Assembly (NCBI GenBank): GCA_003116995.1
Contig: BDSL01000084.1
Span: 1 to 64,000 of the forward strand
Direction of reading: 5' to 3'
DNA from: Yamagishiella unicocca
Taxonomy: Eukaryota; Chlorophyta; Chlorophyceae; Chlamydomonadales; Volvocaceae
Length of the DNA: 64,000 bases
Under the pieces are notes generated by a model. That model saw only the letters and a program-made list of their open reading frames with translations, was not told the origin of the DNA and did not search any database. Both the position numbers and the translations under genes were made by a program. Below are positions 62,638-64,000 of this stretch, in pieces (within the stretch, counting starts at the first letter, position 1; the number at the start of each line of letters is the position of its first letter).

Positions 62638-64000
62638 AGTCGTACAACCGTCCGTCGTGTACAGCACACGGGGACGCATAGCCAGCCCTCTTAGTGCGCC
62701 GATATCTATACACATAGTTGCGGAAGCCGTGTTATTGTAGCCACGAGCGAGTGCAGCAGTGGATAGATGCATGGCCTGCACCAGGTGGGCCAACTAACGC
62801 CTCGTTGTGTAGGTTGCCCCATGGGTTGCTTCTGATCAGTTGCGGGTGCGATGCCTTCCCAGTTTAGTTTTGTCCCAGGTTATGCCGCCGTCGATTTAAT
62901 ACGACTGTATTGTGGTCCCATCGGCTCAATACGACTAATGGTGGGCCCACTGTAACCGTTACTACTATGACTGTATGGTTCTGCCCATGGCCTACGAGAT
63001 GACTTACATACGGAGCGTCTGCCAATGGGTGAGCAAGTCGGGTAGTTTCAGCCGGCTGGGGGAGGATTGGCCACGGGGAGCTTTGTCCTGGGCCGTTTCC
63101 GCCGCCACAATGGGGGCATGGGTAGCATCAGCTAGGGTAGCATCGCGGTGGGAGGGAGGCAGCTAGGGTAGCATTGCGCAACGACGAGCCGCGCAGGGCC
63201 ATGTCGATTCCTCCTCGGAACGCGGACTTTGTTGCCATGTGGCCTACATAAGGCCGCGTCGTTTGGCACACACTGGGTGCACTTCTTGCTACAGGTGTAT
63301 GCCGTTCTTTAACAGTGTGGTGGTCAGGTTGGCGTGCGGGGGACATAATGCGTTATCGCGTTACATTGCAGATGGCCACTCCGGATTGCTCCGAAGCGCT
63401 GACGTATGCAAGTATCTGGTTAAAGTTCTGGTTTGCGGACGATAAAACTACAAACGTTGCGACTGACCTACACCTACAGTCGTGGTTGGTGCCATTTGTA
63501 ACGCCGGCCTCGTGGATATAACCGGACGGGGTCTAAGCCTGATCAGCGTAACATGGATGGGACATGCGATACTCCCGTACTGCTTGTCCACCAGCTCGCC
63601 CAGCGGCTGCCGGCGGCCCCCATGGGACAAACCCGCCTCACTCTTTCAGCTCCTTCCTTACATTGTTCCCTGCGTACGGCACATGGTATGGGTTGCTGTA
63701 CCGCACCCCCCGCCCCGCTCCTCCTGCCATCACTCCGATGGTTCCCTACGCCAGGAAGCGGACTTCATATGGCGGGAGAGTTGGAGGGATTGCTATGCTT
63801 CCCGGGGCCAGCGGCTACCTGCTTTCTCATGATGCGCTTACTCCCTGTTCACCACGGCAGACTGATCCTGACAATCGCAGGGGCCCTGTTGCATAACCCC
63901 CCCTAGATGGCGGGGTTTAGTTTACAACAAGCACTACCGACTACCGGTACATACATTCATCAGCTACCGGTATTATGTTATAATCATCCAGCCTTTCTCG
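62638..64000. other. Window end, no gene seen; short direct repeats
   Basis: Contains AATACGACT twice (62899 and 62927), AGCTAGGGTAGCAT twice (63131 and 63162), and ACTACCGGTA/CTACCGGTA near 63936 and 63964. No exon could be supported. Confidence 0.4.

Overview
The window looks like nuclear DNA of a chlorophyte green alga close to Chlamydomonas/Volvox. The gene products are eukaryotic. The genes are broken by many short introns with GTGAG/GTGCG-type donors and pyrimidine-rich (C)AG acceptors, and coding exons are GC-rich at third positions. Several proteins carry long Ala/Gly/Ser-rich low-complexity insertions. The pentamer TGTAA, the usual polyadenylation signal of volvocine algae, lies downstream of most stop codons. 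No bacterial operon structure, tRNA, rRNA or CRISPR array was found. Exon models were built by hand from splice signals, reading-frame continuity and protein-family alignment from memory; wherever whole-gene exon lengths are given they sum to a multiple of three.

Layout. 1-0.9 kb holds remnants of a dispersed repeat family that recurs at 52.5-54.2 kb. 2.0-4.0 kb (-) is a YIP1/YIPF5-like Golgi membrane protein, divergent from a 13-exon NHX-type Na+(K+)/H+ antiporter at 4.7-10.3 kb (+). 12.7-15.6 kb (-) is an unrecognised low-complexity protein. 16.9-20.0 kb (-) is proteasome ATPase RPT3. 21.6-26.6 kb (-) is V-ATPase subunit a. 27.3-31.7 kb (+) is an FAD-dependent aromatic-ring-type monooxygenase. 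32.4-35.1 kb (+) is an NlpC/LRAT/PPPDE-like protein, followed by a probable small unrecognised gene at 35.4-36.2 kb (+). 37.1-38.9 kb is a divergent pair: an 88-residue single-span membrane protein (-) and an FHA-domain protein (+). 40.1-48.1 kb (-) is a 20-exon CLC chloride/proton transporter with two CBS domains. 49.3-50.7 kb (+) is a small unrecognised protein. 54.8-61.6 kb (+) is a flavin-monooxygenase-like protein with a roughly 1,100-residue disordered C-terminal part, and one of its introns holds a 14-bp minisatellite. The remainder is intergenic and mostly featureless.

Functionally the window is rich in endomembrane genes. The V-ATPase proton-channel subunit, a CLC antiporter bearing the exchanger glutamates and a vacuolar-type NHX antiporter are the three classic parts of acidification and ion balance in vacuoles, endosomes and contractile vacuoles, and the YIP1-like protein acts in ER-Golgi traffic. 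This proximity may be chance, but it is the most interesting gene-level pattern here. The most unusual sequence-level items are the flavin-monooxygenase-like gene that lacks a visible FAD glycine fingerprint, the short repeat shared in opposite orientation by introns of two genes, and a transposon-like family with recurring CAGTGTCC termini.
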